25,499 bases of DNA from a virus, in IMG/VR virus record IMGVR_UViG_3300023239_000041, positions 1 through 25,499 of that record; one strand, written 5' to 3'. Below, one piece after another: positions 14,091 to 21,268 of this stretch. How positions within the stretch are numbered: the stretch's first letter is position 1; the number at the start of each line of letters is the position of its first letter. The notes under the pieces are model-generated. The model ran no database searches. It was not told the origin of the DNA and saw only the letters and a program-made list of their open reading frames with translations. A program made the position numbers and the translations under genes.

Positions 14091-14096
14091 TATAGT
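14091..14096 (+). promoter_or_regulatory. -10-like box directly before the 2OG oxygenase gene
   Basis: TATAGT ends seven bases before the ATG at 14104, with no Shine-Dalgarno sequence. No good -35 box is seen at 16-18 bases. The geometry repeats the leaderless arrangement of the promoters at 7319, 16549 and 18802, but this one is weak on its own. Confidence 0.3.
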
Positions 14097-14103
14097 AAAT
14101 TAA

Positions 14104-14769
14104 ATGTCTGAGAAAAATACAACAGCAACGCTTAGAAGTTTTACAAACATAGGAGTTTTAGAATCAACACTTCCGGACGATCTTTTCCAGTTTCTAAAAA
14201 CTTCTATAGATAGTTTAACTGAAGACTCTGAAACTTACAATCTAAGACTGTCAGGCCACATCCGAGAAGAATATTCATTAGATCATATTAATGACACAAT
14301 GTCTAGTTACATAATTGCATTAGCTAATGCTTGGCATGCTGCACATCCTGGATACATTGATAAATTTGAGGAAGTAACTAAAAACAATAATTATGAATTA
14401 CAACTCGATAGACTGTGGGTTAACAAACAGAAAAAATATGAATTTAATCCGTTACACACTCATCCATCTGTATTAAGTTTTGTTATCTGGGTTAAAATTC
14501 CTTATAAGTTAGAAGACGAGATGCAGTACTTTCCTGCTATGTCGGGCAACGCTACTGATAGAGGATCAGTATTCACTTCTCAGTTTTGCTTTGTTTATCT
14601 AGATTCGTTAGGCAAGATTACCAAAATGCCAGTTCCGGTCGATAGTAATTATGAAGGAACTATTATGATGTTTCCTTCTAGTTTGAATCATATTGTTTAT
14701 CCGTTCTATACATCAGATGAATATAGAATAAGTGTTTCTGGAAATATTAAAATAAATGTGTTAGGATGA
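14104..14769 (+). CDS. 2OG-Fe(II) oxygenase-like protein
   Basis: A 221-residue protein of the 2-oxoglutarate/iron oxygenase superfamily, type commonly found in T4-like phages. The metal-binding first part is NPLHTHPSVLSFVIWVKIP (His118, His120), the distal His is in MMFPSSLNHIVYPFY (His196), and Arg208 in EYRISVSGN is in the place that binds the 2OG carboxylate. The double-stranded beta-helix order is correct and the length fits. The substrate is not known; relatives hydroxylate proteins or nucleic acids. It is followed nine bases later by the mini-DnaE gene and may be co-expressed with it. A second member of the family lies at 22855-23469, so the phage carries at least two. Confidence 0.8.
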   Translation: MSEKNTTATLRSFTNIGVLESTLPDDLFQFLKTSIDSLTEDSETYNLRLSGHIREEYSLDHINDTMSSYIIALANAWHAAHPGYIDKFEEVTKNNNYELQLDRLWVNKQKKYEFNPLHTHPSVLSFVIWVKIPYKLEDEMQYFPAMSGNATDRGSVFTSQFCFVYLDSLGKITKMPVPVDSNYEGTIMMFPSSLNHIVYPFYTSDEYRISVSGNIKINVLG

Positions 14770-14778
14770 GAATTAAAA

Positions 14779-15357
14779 ATGCCAGATATCGATATTGACT
14801 TTTTAGATAGAGAACACGCATTAACATTGTTTAAGCACGTTGGTGCTAGTCGTGTTGACAATAACAAACTAGTTAAACATAACACCGGTGTTTACATGCA
14901 CGAAGTTCCAGTTGACGCAATTACTGGACTGTGCAGTGTTCCTTATAATGAAGCAGATAAAGAAGGATACTTTAAAATTGACTTTCTTAATGTTGGCATT
15001 TACAAAGGGGTAAGAGATGAAACTCATCTTGTAGAATTAATGAACACCGAACCACTATGGGACTTACTAGAGCAGGACGATTTCAGTAATCTGCTGTTTC
15101 ATGTAAACGGTCATGGTTCTATTCTGAGATCAATGAAGCCAACTAGTATAGAACAATTAGCGGCAATTTTGGCAATGATCCGGCCTGCGAAACGTTATCT
15201 AATTGGAAAAGATTGGACTACGGTAATGAACGAGGTATGGACAAAGCCAGCGGGCGATGAATACTTCTTTAAGAAGTCCCATGCCACTGCATATGCTGTT
15301 GCTATTGTGGTGCAGATGAATCTAATCTGTGAAGGAATTAGTTACGGATTTAGTTAA
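14779..15357 (+). CDS. Miniature DnaE-like (DNA polymerase III alpha) protein
   Basis: Only 192 residues, yet it contains in the right order the short sequence signatures of bacterial replicative polymerase DnaE. PDIDIDFLDRE begins at residue 2 (DnaE carries two catalytic Asp in PDxDxDF). HNTGVYM (34-40) matches HAGGVV. GYFKIDFLNVG (63-73) matches G-L-x-K-x-D-F-L-G-L, with the third catalytic Asp at 68. Next come EPLWDLLEQDD and LRSMKPTSIEQLAAILAMIRP (first part within 116-136, matching the fingers region ahead of R-P-G-P-L), then FFKKSHATAYAV (163-174), matching F-x-K-S-H-x-x-x-Y-A. PHP, thumb, and tail domains are missing. It is a stripped palm/fingers fragment. Whether it polymerises DNA or only binds DNA or blocks a host partner is unknown. 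AGGA precedes the ATG. Confidence 0.8.
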   Translation: MPDIDIDFLDREHALTLFKHVGASRVDNNKLVKHNTGVYMHEVPVDAITGLCSVPYNEADKEGYFKIDFLNVGIYKGVRDETHLVELMNTEPLWDLLEQDDFSNLLFHVNGHGSILRSMKPTSIEQLAAILAMIRPAKRYLIGKDWTTVMNEVWTKPAGDEYFFKKSHATAYAVAIVVQMNLICEGISYGFS

Positions 15358-15725
15358 GTAAGTTTTCTGACTAGAGTAATTGATTTACGTTTGATACGTT
15401 TTACAATAATATTGTTTAGGCTTGTGCATGGGCCAAACATAACTTTTACATCCTTAGTTGAAAAGTTTTTAATAATATATCGGAATCCTGCAATTTCTCT
15501 TAACAGAAAAATATTAATAGGAATTTGACGATTTGACTCCCACCACCATGCTTCGCCTAGCTCTAAAAATTGAGTCCGCTCTTCTTCCGTCTTAATAGAA
15601 GTATAAATGTACATACTGGTAACTTGTGCATCTTGATTAATAATAATACCCACGTACTCTTGATTGACGTGGTTAATGACACTAATAAATGGGAAGTTTT
15701 CTTGTAAGTTTTCTGTTATTCTCAT
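15354..15725 (-). CDS. Conserved T4-like phage protein of unknown function
   Basis: A 123-residue protein in a family I associate with T4-like phages, with a strongly patterned centre: FLELGEAWWWESNRQIPINI, followed by FLLREIAGFRYIIKNFSTKD and VKVMFGPCTSLNNI. The end is basic (KRIKRKSITLVRK). No enzymatic motif is visible. Its stop overlaps that of the convergent mini-DnaE gene. A TATAAT lies eight bases before its ATG with no ribosome binding site, and a TATAAATA late element lies 48 bases upstream inside the divergent structural gene, so both early and late expression are possible. Confidence 0.85.
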   Translation of the reverse strand: MRITENLQENFPFISVINHVNQEYVGIIINQDAQVTSMYIYTSIKTEEERTQFLELGEAWWWESNRQIPINIFLLREIAGFRYIIKNFSTKDVKVMFGPCTSLNNIIVKRIKRKSITLVRKLT

Positions 15726-15728
15726 TGC

Positions 15729-15734
15729 TAAATA
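15729..15734 (+). promoter_or_regulatory. Possible late-type promoter (TAAATA core) for the structural gene
   Basis: GCTAAATA at 15727-15734 shares the TAAATA core with the other late-type sites and ends 21 bases before the ATG at 15756. A structural gene would be expected to have a late promoter. Confidence 0.45.
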
Positions 15735-15739
15735 TTATA
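15734..15739 (-). promoter_or_regulatory. -10 box for the 15725 gene, leaderless geometry
   Basis: An exact TATAAT on the minus strand ends eight bases before the ATG at 15725. The best -35 candidate 16 bases away (TTGCAT) is poor. No Shine-Dalgarno sequence lies between. Included because it repeats the spacing seen at the stronger early promoters. Confidence 0.4.
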
Positions 15740-15755
15740 AAGGGTCCGCTAGTGT

Positions 15756-16571
15756 ATGCAACTTAATTCAGTTTATTTATATTCAAATAAGATAGATGTC
15801 TTTACAAATGCACTAGCCTCATGGAAAACAGAGAGGTATCGTCAAGTGTATAATCGCAATCTAAAAATATTTCGTAGTGTTGACAATCGTATTGATTTAC
15901 AGGTGCGCAACAGCGACGAAAAGTCTGCAAACATAACTGGGTCAACATTGGTATTTAACCTAGTTACTAGAGACACCAAAGATTTAATATTAGCTAAGGA
16001 CTGTATAGTAGTTGATGCTGCCAAAGGTAAAGTTTATGTTGTTATTACTGAAGCAGAAACATTATCACTTGAATCTGGATTCTACAACTTTACTATTACA
16101 CAAGAAGTTAGAGAAACTGTAGACTCTACAGATTATTACGTAACCGCCCGAACTCCTATGTATATCGATAGCCAGTATGGAGTTATTGCTACTCTAGAAG
16201 TTAGTGGTGATGTGTTTGGGGATATTGCAGAGACTTTAAAAATTAATAAGTTTGCTCGTATCAATCCAGCGACCACTGGTAACACTGAGCCTGTTTATAT
16301 TACCTCGAGCATCATCGATACTAAAAACTACGATACTGCATCTAGTCTACATACGTTACAATTCTATGCATCAGCAGATTACGTAGGCACAGCTATTGTA
16401 CAGGGCAGCTTAGCCGAAGGCGGTACACCAAACGATCTATTATGGACAGACATTGGAGTTGCATTTGATCCTACTACAGACAAGTACAAGAACATTGTAG
16501 GAAAATGGAGTTTTCTAAGAGTTCGGCACTATCCAACTGCCGGAACACTTGACAAGATATTATATAGATAG
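15756..16571 (+). CDS. Phage structural (baseplate or neck/tail-like) protein with Ig-like/BppU-type domain
   Basis: A 271-residue beta-rich protein. Residues ~35-125 (FRSVDNRIDLQVRNSDEKSA, GSTLVFNLVTRD, DAAKGKVYVVITEAE and GFYNFTITQE) have the strand order of the N-terminal BppU-like, Ig-fold module found in phage baseplate and other virion proteins. The C-terminal part also reads as beta strands (SSLHTLQFYASADYVGTAIV, WSFLRVRHYPTAG). No transmembrane or signal segment. I infer a virion component, not a cytoplasmic enzyme. Its last codons hold the TTGACA of the early promoter for the primase gene. Confidence 0.65.
   Translation: MQLNSVYLYSNKIDVFTNALASWKTERYRQVYNRNLKIFRSVDNRIDLQVRNSDEKSANITGSTLVFNLVTRDTKDLILAKDCIVVDAAKGKVYVVITEAETLSLESGFYNFTITQEVRETVDSTDYYVTARTPMYIDSQYGVIATLEVSGDVFGDIAETLKINKFARINPATTGNTEPVYITSSIIDTKNYDTASSLHTLQFYASADYVGTAIVQGSLAEGGTPNDLLWTDIGVAFDPTTDKYKNIVGKWSFLRVRHYPTAGTLDKILYR
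15774..15781 (-). promoter_or_regulatory. T4-type late promoter (TATAAATA) on the minus strand
   Basis: An exact TATAAATA in the 5' end of the plus-strand structural gene, pointing back toward the 15725 gene with 48 bases between it and that ATG. If used, the mRNA would begin within the divergent gene. Confidence 0.5.
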
Positions 16572-16577
16572 TATACT
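16549..16577 (+). promoter_or_regulatory. Sigma70-type early promoter for the primase gene, leaderless
   Basis: TTGACA at 16549-16554, a 17-base spacer, TATACT at 16572-16577. The expected transcription start is 16584, the first base of the primase ATG. No Shine-Dalgarno sequence is present. The -35 box lies inside the end of the structural gene. Confidence 0.85.
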
Positions 16578-16583
16578 AGTGCT

Positions 16584-17609
16584 ATGACACTAGTTGTAGA
16601 CTTATTCAGAACACTAATTCCTACAAGAGCAAAATCTAGCCCAAGTGGCTGGACTAGCTTTAATGCCCCCTGTTGTGGGCATCGCGGTCATGCCGCAGAC
16701 ACTCGAAAACGTGGCGGACTACGCTTTGAAAGCGGAGTTAACTTCAACTGCTTCAATTGCAAGTATACTGCTAATTGGAAGCCAGGTCGTCCAATATCGG
16801 ATAAATTTAAATCTCTTTGCAAATGGTTAGGTGCGCCAGATGATCTAATTAATCAAATGATATTCGAAGCCCTAAAAGCAGAAGCACCTACATACGTACA
16901 CGTTGATTCGCCAAAGAAAGTTGAGTTTACTCCAAAGCCGTTGCCGGAAGGCAGCTTGCTTTTATCAGAATGGATACAGGTTAACGATCTCGAAGTAGAA
17001 GAAAAGATAGTTCCAGTTATTGACTATTTGTTAGGTAGAGGACTTGATCCGTTAGATAAAAACTTCTATTGGACGCCTGAGCCTGGATTTAACAACAGAG
17101 TTATTATCCCTTTTAGGTATAAGGGTGCTATTGTTGGAAATACTGCTCGTAAAGTTACACACGGTAGGCCCAAGTATGTGTCCGATCAACATCCACATTT
17201 TGTATTCAATCTAGACGCACAGAAAGAAGAACATAAGTATGTGTTCGTTCTCGAAGGACCGTTTGATGCACTTAGTGTAGGTGGAGTAGGTGTACTTACA
17301 AATGACATTGCTGAACAGCAAAGAATATTAATTAATGGCCTAGGACAAGAAGTCATTGTAATTCCAGACCAAGACAAAGCAGGACTTGTTCTAATTACTC
17401 GTGCTATCGAATACGGTTGGAGTGTTGCATTTCCTAATTGGGAAGATGACATTAAAGATAGTGCCGACGCGGTACTACGTTATGGCAAACTGTTTGTGAT
17501 TGTTGATGCAATCAAGACCGCACAGAGAGGTGAGATTAAAATCACCATGGCAAGAAATAAACTAGAAGCAAAATTAAAAAGGTTAGAAAATGTTGAAGAA
17601 AATAATTGA
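16584..17609 (+). CDS. 61: DNA primase, gp61-type
   Basis: A primase that lays down RNA primers for lagging-strand synthesis together with the gp41 helicase. The N-terminal zinc domain has PCCGHRGH (Cys30, Cys31, His33) and NFNCFNCKYT (Cys56, Cys59), which fit a CHC2-type zinc-binding site. The middle holds NNRVIIPFRYKGAIVGNTAR. The TOPRIM catalytic domain shows Glu224 in FVLEGPFDALSVGG and the DxD pair in VIPDQDKAGLVL (Asp262, Asp264). At 341 residues it is the size of T4 gp61 (342). The gene starts exactly at the predicted start of a strong early promoter. Its end overlaps a 38-residue gene, followed by a carbamoyltransferase and then gp41, so the primosome genes are close but not adjacent. 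Confidence 0.93.
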   Translation: MTLVVDLFRTLIPTRAKSSPSGWTSFNAPCCGHRGHAADTRKRGGLRFESGVNFNCFNCKYTANWKPGRPISDKFKSLCKWLGAPDDLINQMIFEALKAEAPTYVHVDSPKKVEFTPKPLPEGSLLLSEWIQVNDLEVEEKIVPVIDYLLGRGLDPLDKNFYWTPEPGFNNRVIIPFRYKGAIVGNTARKVTHGRPKYVSDQHPHFVFNLDAQKEEHKYVFVLEGPFDALSVGGVGVLTNDIAEQQRILINGLGQEVIVIPDQDKAGLVLITRAIEYGWSVAFPNWEDDIKDSADAVLRYGKLFVIVDAIKTAQRGEIKITMARNKLEAKLKRLENVEENN

Positions 17610-17706
17610 TTTCATCTTATCCCCATACCGAAAGATTAAAGAAGAGAGAGCTTTTAAAAAGCGTCTTGAAGAACTACGTAAACGTGATCCATTTATCTAC
17701 AAATGA
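17590..17706 (+). CDS. 38-residue basic phage protein
   Basis: Reading from the ATG at 17590 gives a complete, very basic protein (MLKKIIDFILSPYRKIKEER, then a KKRLEELRKRDPFIYK end). It overlaps the primase by 20 bases and the carbamoyltransferase by four (ATGA), with an AGG-type site before the ATG. The hydrophobic N-terminal turn and amphipathic, charged remainder suggest a membrane-touching or DNA-touching micro-protein. Similar short proteins ending RKRDPFIYK occur in other T4-like phages. Function unknown. Confidence 0.75.
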   Translation: MLKKIIDFILSPYRKIKEERAFKKRLEELRKRDPFIYK

Positions 17707-18647
17707 TTACCTGGGGAATAAACGCTCTTAATCACGGATCTAGCATTGCGGTATTTGACAATGACGAATATAAAATTAGTGCAGTGTCACACCGTGATAC
17801 CTTGCCTTCTGAGATAATTCGAAGAGCATTAGATCAGGGCGCACCAGATCACATCTTTTGGTATGAGCAGCCGTGGCTTAAAAAAGCTAGGCAGGTGTAT
17901 GCAGGACAATGGCGGCGAGCGTTAGATATGACTGTGCTGCCTAGAAGATACCTAAATGAAAATAGATTGCAGTATGCCAAACTCTCGTATACGCAGCATC
18001 ATGCTAGCCATGCGGCTGCAGGCTACTATACTAGTCCTTTTAATCATTGTGCTATTGTAGTTCTTGATGCTATTGGTGAGTTTGAATGTGCTACGATTTG
18101 GGAAGGTCGTGACGGTGAGATGAAGAAAATTTGGAGTCGTAGCTATCCGCATAGCCTAGGCTTGTTCTATTCTGCCTTTACAGCATTGCTAGGAATGACT
18201 CCTATCAGGGATGAATACTTACTGCAACAAATGGCAGCAAAGGGTCATCCCGATCGTTATCGCCATCTTGTTCACACATACATGAGCGGGTTATTAACAG
18301 CTGGCAAGAACATGCACAAAGGTATAGTTGATTGGCCACACGACACTTTGGTATTATCAGATCAGTACGATGTTGCAGCCGCAGTACAAGCAGTATTTGA
18401 AGAACAGATTGCATCAGTGATGTATAAGGCTAAAAAGTTAACTGGAGCAGATAGCCTAGTATACATGGGCGGCTGTGCTATGAATAGTACCGCTAACATA
18501 AAAGTAGTTGAGCCTAAATTCAAATACATTTGGTCATTGCCTAGTCCGGGAGATCCGTCTAGCGCTATGGGAGCGGTATTGTATCACACAAAACAACGTG
18601 TAGATTATAACTGGGGAACGGTAAAACATATTAAAATTAGTGTTTAA
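17703..18647 (+). CDS. Carbamoyltransferase, N-terminal domain only
   Basis: A NodU/CmcH-family carbamoyltransferase by several motifs: GINALNHGSSIAVFDND at the N-terminus, the metal-site stretch QHHASHAAAGYYTSPF (98-113), LDAIGEFECATIW, GLFYSAFTALLG, MGGCAMNSTANIKV (255-268) and LPSPGDPSSAMGAVLY. These enzymes move a carbamoyl group, via carbamoyl-adenylate made with ATP, to a hydroxyl group on a sugar or antibiotic. Family members are often 500-600 residues with a separate C-terminal domain; this one stops at 314 just after the N-terminal domain, with no continuation downstream. It may be a phage-specific short form or truncated. The ATGA start overlap with the 38-residue gene puts it in the primase operon, which is curious. 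The acceptor may be phage DNA or a surface sugar. Confidence 0.85.
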   Translation: MITWGINALNHGSSIAVFDNDEYKISAVSHRDTLPSEIIRRALDQGAPDHIFWYEQPWLKKARQVYAGQWRRALDMTVLPRRYLNENRLQYAKLSYTQHHASHAAAGYYTSPFNHCAIVVLDAIGEFECATIWEGRDGEMKKIWSRSYPHSLGLFYSAFTALLGMTPIRDEYLLQQMAAKGHPDRYRHLVHTYMSGLLTAGKNMHKGIVDWPHDTLVLSDQYDVAAAVQAVFEEQIASVMYKAKKLTGADSLVYMGGCAMNSTANIKVVEPKFKYIWSLPSPGDPSSAMGAVLYHTKQRVDYNWGTVKHIKISV

Positions 18648-18801
18648 AAATACCAGTCTTAATTGCCATGATAGATAAGAACAAATATAACTATGCCTTA
18701 CTTCACGTATTTTTAGCAAAAACTGCAAAAATGCATAAAAAAACATCAATAGAATCAACAACTTATAACGTCAATTTTTGCAATAAGACTCTTAAATTAA
18801 A
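18648..18801. other. AT-rich intergenic region before gp41
   Basis: No gene found. A 9-base perfect inverted repeat TAAAAATAC (18645-18653) / GTATTTTTA (18707-18715) lies 53 bases apart, and short GCAAAAA/TTTTTGC inverted pairs lie at 18727-18733 and 18775-18781. No hairpin with a T-tract typical of a strong terminator was found. The early promoter of the helicase gene begins at 18802. Confidence 0.4.
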
Positions 18802-18830
18802 TTGCAATCTATTTAAAAACTGTGTATAAT
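18802..18830 (+). promoter_or_regulatory. Early promoter for gp41 helicase, leaderless
   Basis: TATAAT at 18825-18830 is an exact -10 box. TTGCAA at 18802-18807 is a partial -35 box with 17-base spacing. Predicted start is 18837-18838, at the A of the ATG, and no ribosome binding site is present. Confidence 0.7.
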
Positions 18831-18837
18831 AACATAT

Positions 18838-20247
18838 ATGATAAAAAACTACGATCACGATGTACAAAAACTGTACTTAGAAATGATGATGGCAGATGCA
18901 GAAGTATTTGTACGCTGTCAGGGTATCTTTGATCACACTCTGTTTGATCGCAAGCTACAAGATGCTGCAGAGTTTATGAATGAATATGCCAAAAATTATA
19001 ATGTATTGCCAGACTTTGATATGGTTAATGCAACATGCAGGACTGAGCTCAAGTGTCCAACAGAGATAAAAGAAGGTCACTTAGAATGGTTGCTAGATGA
19101 ATTTGAAAGTTTCACTCGACATAAAGCACTCGAACGTGCTATTATTGCATCAGCTGATTTACTTGAGAAACATAACTACGGTGAGGTAGAAGCCCTGATT
19201 AAGGAAGCGGTACAGATCGGACTAGCCCGTGATATGGGTACAGATTACTTTGCTGATCCAAGAGCTCGACTGATGAGTTTGAAAGACAAAAACGGACAGG
19301 TGAGTACAGGTTGGCCAGGTATGGATCGTCGGCTGTTTGGTGGTTTCAACAGGGGCGAACTGAATATTTTTGCAGGAGGGTCTGGCGCAGGTAAGAGTTT
19401 GTTCCTGGCTAATCTAGGTGTAAACTTTGCACTTGCAGGACTGAACGTTGTTTATATAACATTAGAACTTTCAGAAGCACTTGTGTCAATGCGTATTGAC
19501 AGTATGGTAACAGGTGTTAGCACTAGAGAGATCTTTAAGAATCTTGATGACATCGAAATGAAAGTCAAGATGATTGGCCGCAAGTCTGGTATGTTGCAGG
19601 TCAAGTATATGCCCAGTGGCAAGACTGTAAATGATATCCGGGCGTATCTAAAAGAATATGAAATTAAGTGTGGTAAGAAAGTAGACGTACTGTTGCTAGA
19701 CTACATGGACTTGTTGATGCCTATTGGTAAGAAGATTTCAGCAGAGAACTTGTTTGTTAAGGACAAGTATGTATCGGAAGAACTGCGCAACTTGGCAATG
19801 GAAAAACAATGTGTGTTCGTAACTGCGGCACAGTTGAACCGAGGTGCGGTTGAAGAAGTCGAATTTGATCACAGTCATATCTCAGGTGGACTTAGTAAGA
19901 TTCAAACAGCCGACAACGTAATTGGTATCTTTACATCGAGAGCAATGCGTGAGCGTGGTCGCTATCAGTTACAGTTGATGAAGACACGTAGTTCAAGTGG
20001 CGTGGGCATGAAAATTGATCTAGAGTTTAATATTGAAACACTACGCATCAGTGACTTGCCAGAAGATGAGCAAGAATCAAATGGTGCAACCAGTCGTGGT
20101 ACAAGTAGCCTAATTGACAGCATTAAGCGTAAGACCGAAGTACATCGTGAAGAGCCCGATGAAGGAATGCCAGTAGGCAAAGTACGTGCCACTGTAGAAA
20201 GTTCAAAGTTACGTGATATTCTAAACAATATGAGTAGTGAAGAATGA
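18838..20247 (+). CDS. 41: Replicative DNA helicase, gp41/DnaB-like
   Basis: A hexameric 5'-3' helicase of the DnaB/gp41 family that opens the replication fork with the gp61 primase. The C-terminal RecA-type ATPase holds Walker A GGSGAGKSLFLANLG (180-194) after the typical GELNIFAG strand, the DnaB-like VVYITLELSEALVSMR (204-219), and Walker B VDVLLLDYMDLLM (282-294). FVTAAQLNRGAVEE and HISGGLSKIQTADNVIGIF fit motifs H3 and H4. The N-terminal 150 residues are the helical collar domain. At 469 residues it is close to T4 gp41 (475). Unlike uvsW, it carries no intein, even though gp41 is a common intein target in marine phages. It starts at an early leaderless promoter, and its stop overlaps the start of the next small gene. 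Confidence 0.95.
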   Translation: MIKNYDHDVQKLYLEMMMADAEVFVRCQGIFDHTLFDRKLQDAAEFMNEYAKNYNVLPDFDMVNATCRTELKCPTEIKEGHLEWLLDEFESFTRHKALERAIIASADLLEKHNYGEVEALIKEAVQIGLARDMGTDYFADPRARLMSLKDKNGQVSTGWPGMDRRLFGGFNRGELNIFAGGSGAGKSLFLANLGVNFALAGLNVVYITLELSEALVSMRIDSMVTGVSTREIFKNLDDIEMKVKMIGRKSGMLQVKYMPSGKTVNDIRAYLKEYEIKCGKKVDVLLLDYMDLLMPIGKKISAENLFVKDKYVSEELRNLAMEKQCVFVTAAQLNRGAVEEVEFDHSHISGGLSKIQTADNVIGIFTSRAMRERGRYQLQLMKTRSSSGVGMKIDLEFNIETLRISDLPEDEQESNGATSRGTSSLIDSIKRKTEVHREEPDEGMPVGKVRATVESSKLRDILNNMSSEE

Positions 20248-20480
20248 ATGTAAGAAAGCGCATTACCCTAGCAGAATGGTACAGCAACAAAGATACTATC
20301 GAAGTAGACTGGCCCAAGATACATCAAATGGTAGGGCAGGATCATGTAGAGTGGTTGCTAAAGCAGTCGCACGATAAATGTCAATTGGTAATAGATAAAA
20401 CCTGTGAAAACTTTGCCCTAGTAGCAGAATTCTATGATGAGCGGCACCTTATGCAGTACCACTTAATGTGGGCTAAATAA
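20244..20480 (+). CDS. Small protein, unknown, co-transcribed with gp41
   Basis: A 78-residue protein starting in an ATGA overlap with the helicase gene. It has no motif I recognise: mostly helical and aromatic (LAEWYSNKDTIEVDWPKIHQ, then FALVAEFYDERHLMQYHLMW). The tight coupling to gp41 suggests that it acts with the helicase, but there is nothing else to support that. Its final codons GCTAAATAA carry the TAAATA core of a possible late promoter. Confidence 0.65.
   Translation: MNVRKRITLAEWYSNKDTIEVDWPKIHQMVGQDHVEWLLKQSHDKCQLVIDKTCENFALVAEFYDERHLMQYHLMWAK
20474..20479 (+). promoter_or_regulatory. Possible late-type promoter (TAAATA core) for the nucleotidyltransferase gene
   Basis: GCTAAATAA overlaps the stop of the previous gene, 38 bases before the ATG at 20518. 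Same core as the other late-type sites, but alone it is only suggestive. Confidence 0.35.
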
Positions 20481-20517
20481 GTGTCTGCGCTAGAACGCAA
20501 TAGGTACGGAGTTTAAC

Positions 20518-21204
20518 ATGTGGTTAAGAGAATTTGCAGAAAACTACTTTGTCAGCGTTAACAAAGAACTAAATCCAAAGGTCTGGGAAGAGGATCAGCT
20601 TCGGCCCGAAGTTAAACAGAAGCTAGAAAATATTGCCCGCGTGTTCATTGAGTTTGTGGCTGTTGATCTAGATGTAGTAGACCTAACATTAACTGGCTCT
20701 AACGCTAATTATATGTGGACCAAGTACAGCGATCTAGATCTACACGTTATTATAAATGGCACAATAGATGCTGCTACTCGTGAACTATTCATGGCTAAGA
20801 AAGCATTATGGGCTGAGCACCACGACATTACTATTCGCGGACTGCCTGTAGAATGCTACATCCAAGGCGAAAAAGAAGCACATCATTCTAGTGGCGTGTA
20901 CAGTATCATGAACAGCAAATGGCTAATGGTTCCTCGCAAGCTGAAACCAAAAGTTGATGACTCGGCTGTGGAAAACAAACTGAATGCTATGGTACATGAC
21001 GTCACTGCTGCCGTGACCGGGGGCAACCGTAAAAAGCTAGAGCAGGTCAAAGAGCGTATTACCACAATGCGCAAGAGTGGGCTAGAACGTGCAGGCGAGT
21101 GGAGCATAGAAAACCTAGTGTTCAAGGCACTGCGCAACATGGGCATCATTGATCAGCTTTCAGAGAAGATTCGTGAACTAGAAGATCAAGAACTCAGCTT
21201 GTAA
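20518..21204 (+). CDS. Nucleotidyltransferase-fold protein
   Basis: A 228-residue protein with the minimal nucleotidyltransferase signature of the polymerase-beta superfamily: LTGSNANYMWTKYSDLDLHV (Gly60-Ser61 and Asp72-x-Asp74) followed by a third acidic position in GLPVECYIQ (near residue 112). The C-terminal half is helical (KLEQVKERITTMRKSGLERA, then EWSIENLVFKALRN). Enzymes of this fold add nucleotides to proteins, RNA or small molecules. The family is common in T4-like phages under the name predicted nucleotidyltransferase. The target cannot be told from sequence. A GGAG site lies six bases before the ATG. Confidence 0.8.
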   Translation: MWLREFAENYFVSVNKELNPKVWEEDQLRPEVKQKLENIARVFIEFVAVDLDVVDLTLTGSNANYMWTKYSDLDLHVIINGTIDAATRELFMAKKALWAEHHDITIRGLPVECYIQGEKEAHHSSGVYSIMNSKWLMVPRKLKPKVDDSAVENKLNAMVHDVTAAVTGGNRKKLEQVKERITTMRKSGLERAGEWSIENLVFKALRNMGIIDQLSEKIRELEDQELSL

Positions 21205-21233
21205 TCTTAACTTATCTAATTCTGTACCCGATA

Positions 21234-21241
21234 TATAAATA
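21234..21241 (+). promoter_or_regulatory. T4-type late promoter (TATAAATA)
   Basis: Exact TATAAATA, 27 bases before the ATG at 21269. The surrounding gap of about 64 bases holds nothing else. Together with the sites at 6474, 15774 and 23506, this supports a gp55-like late sigma factor in this phage. Confidence 0.75.
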
Positions 21242-21268
21242 CGCATATTACAGCACACAGGGCACACC

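Noticed and set aside
14780-14802. PDIDIDF in the short protein as a chance match to DnaE
   Set aside because: Rejected as chance because four more DnaE signatures follow in the correct order and spacing rules; kept as a real relationship.
18645-18715. Inverted repeat as a terminator for the primase operon
   Set aside because: The 53-base loop and AT-only stem make a stable hairpin unlikely, and no T-tract follows it closely.
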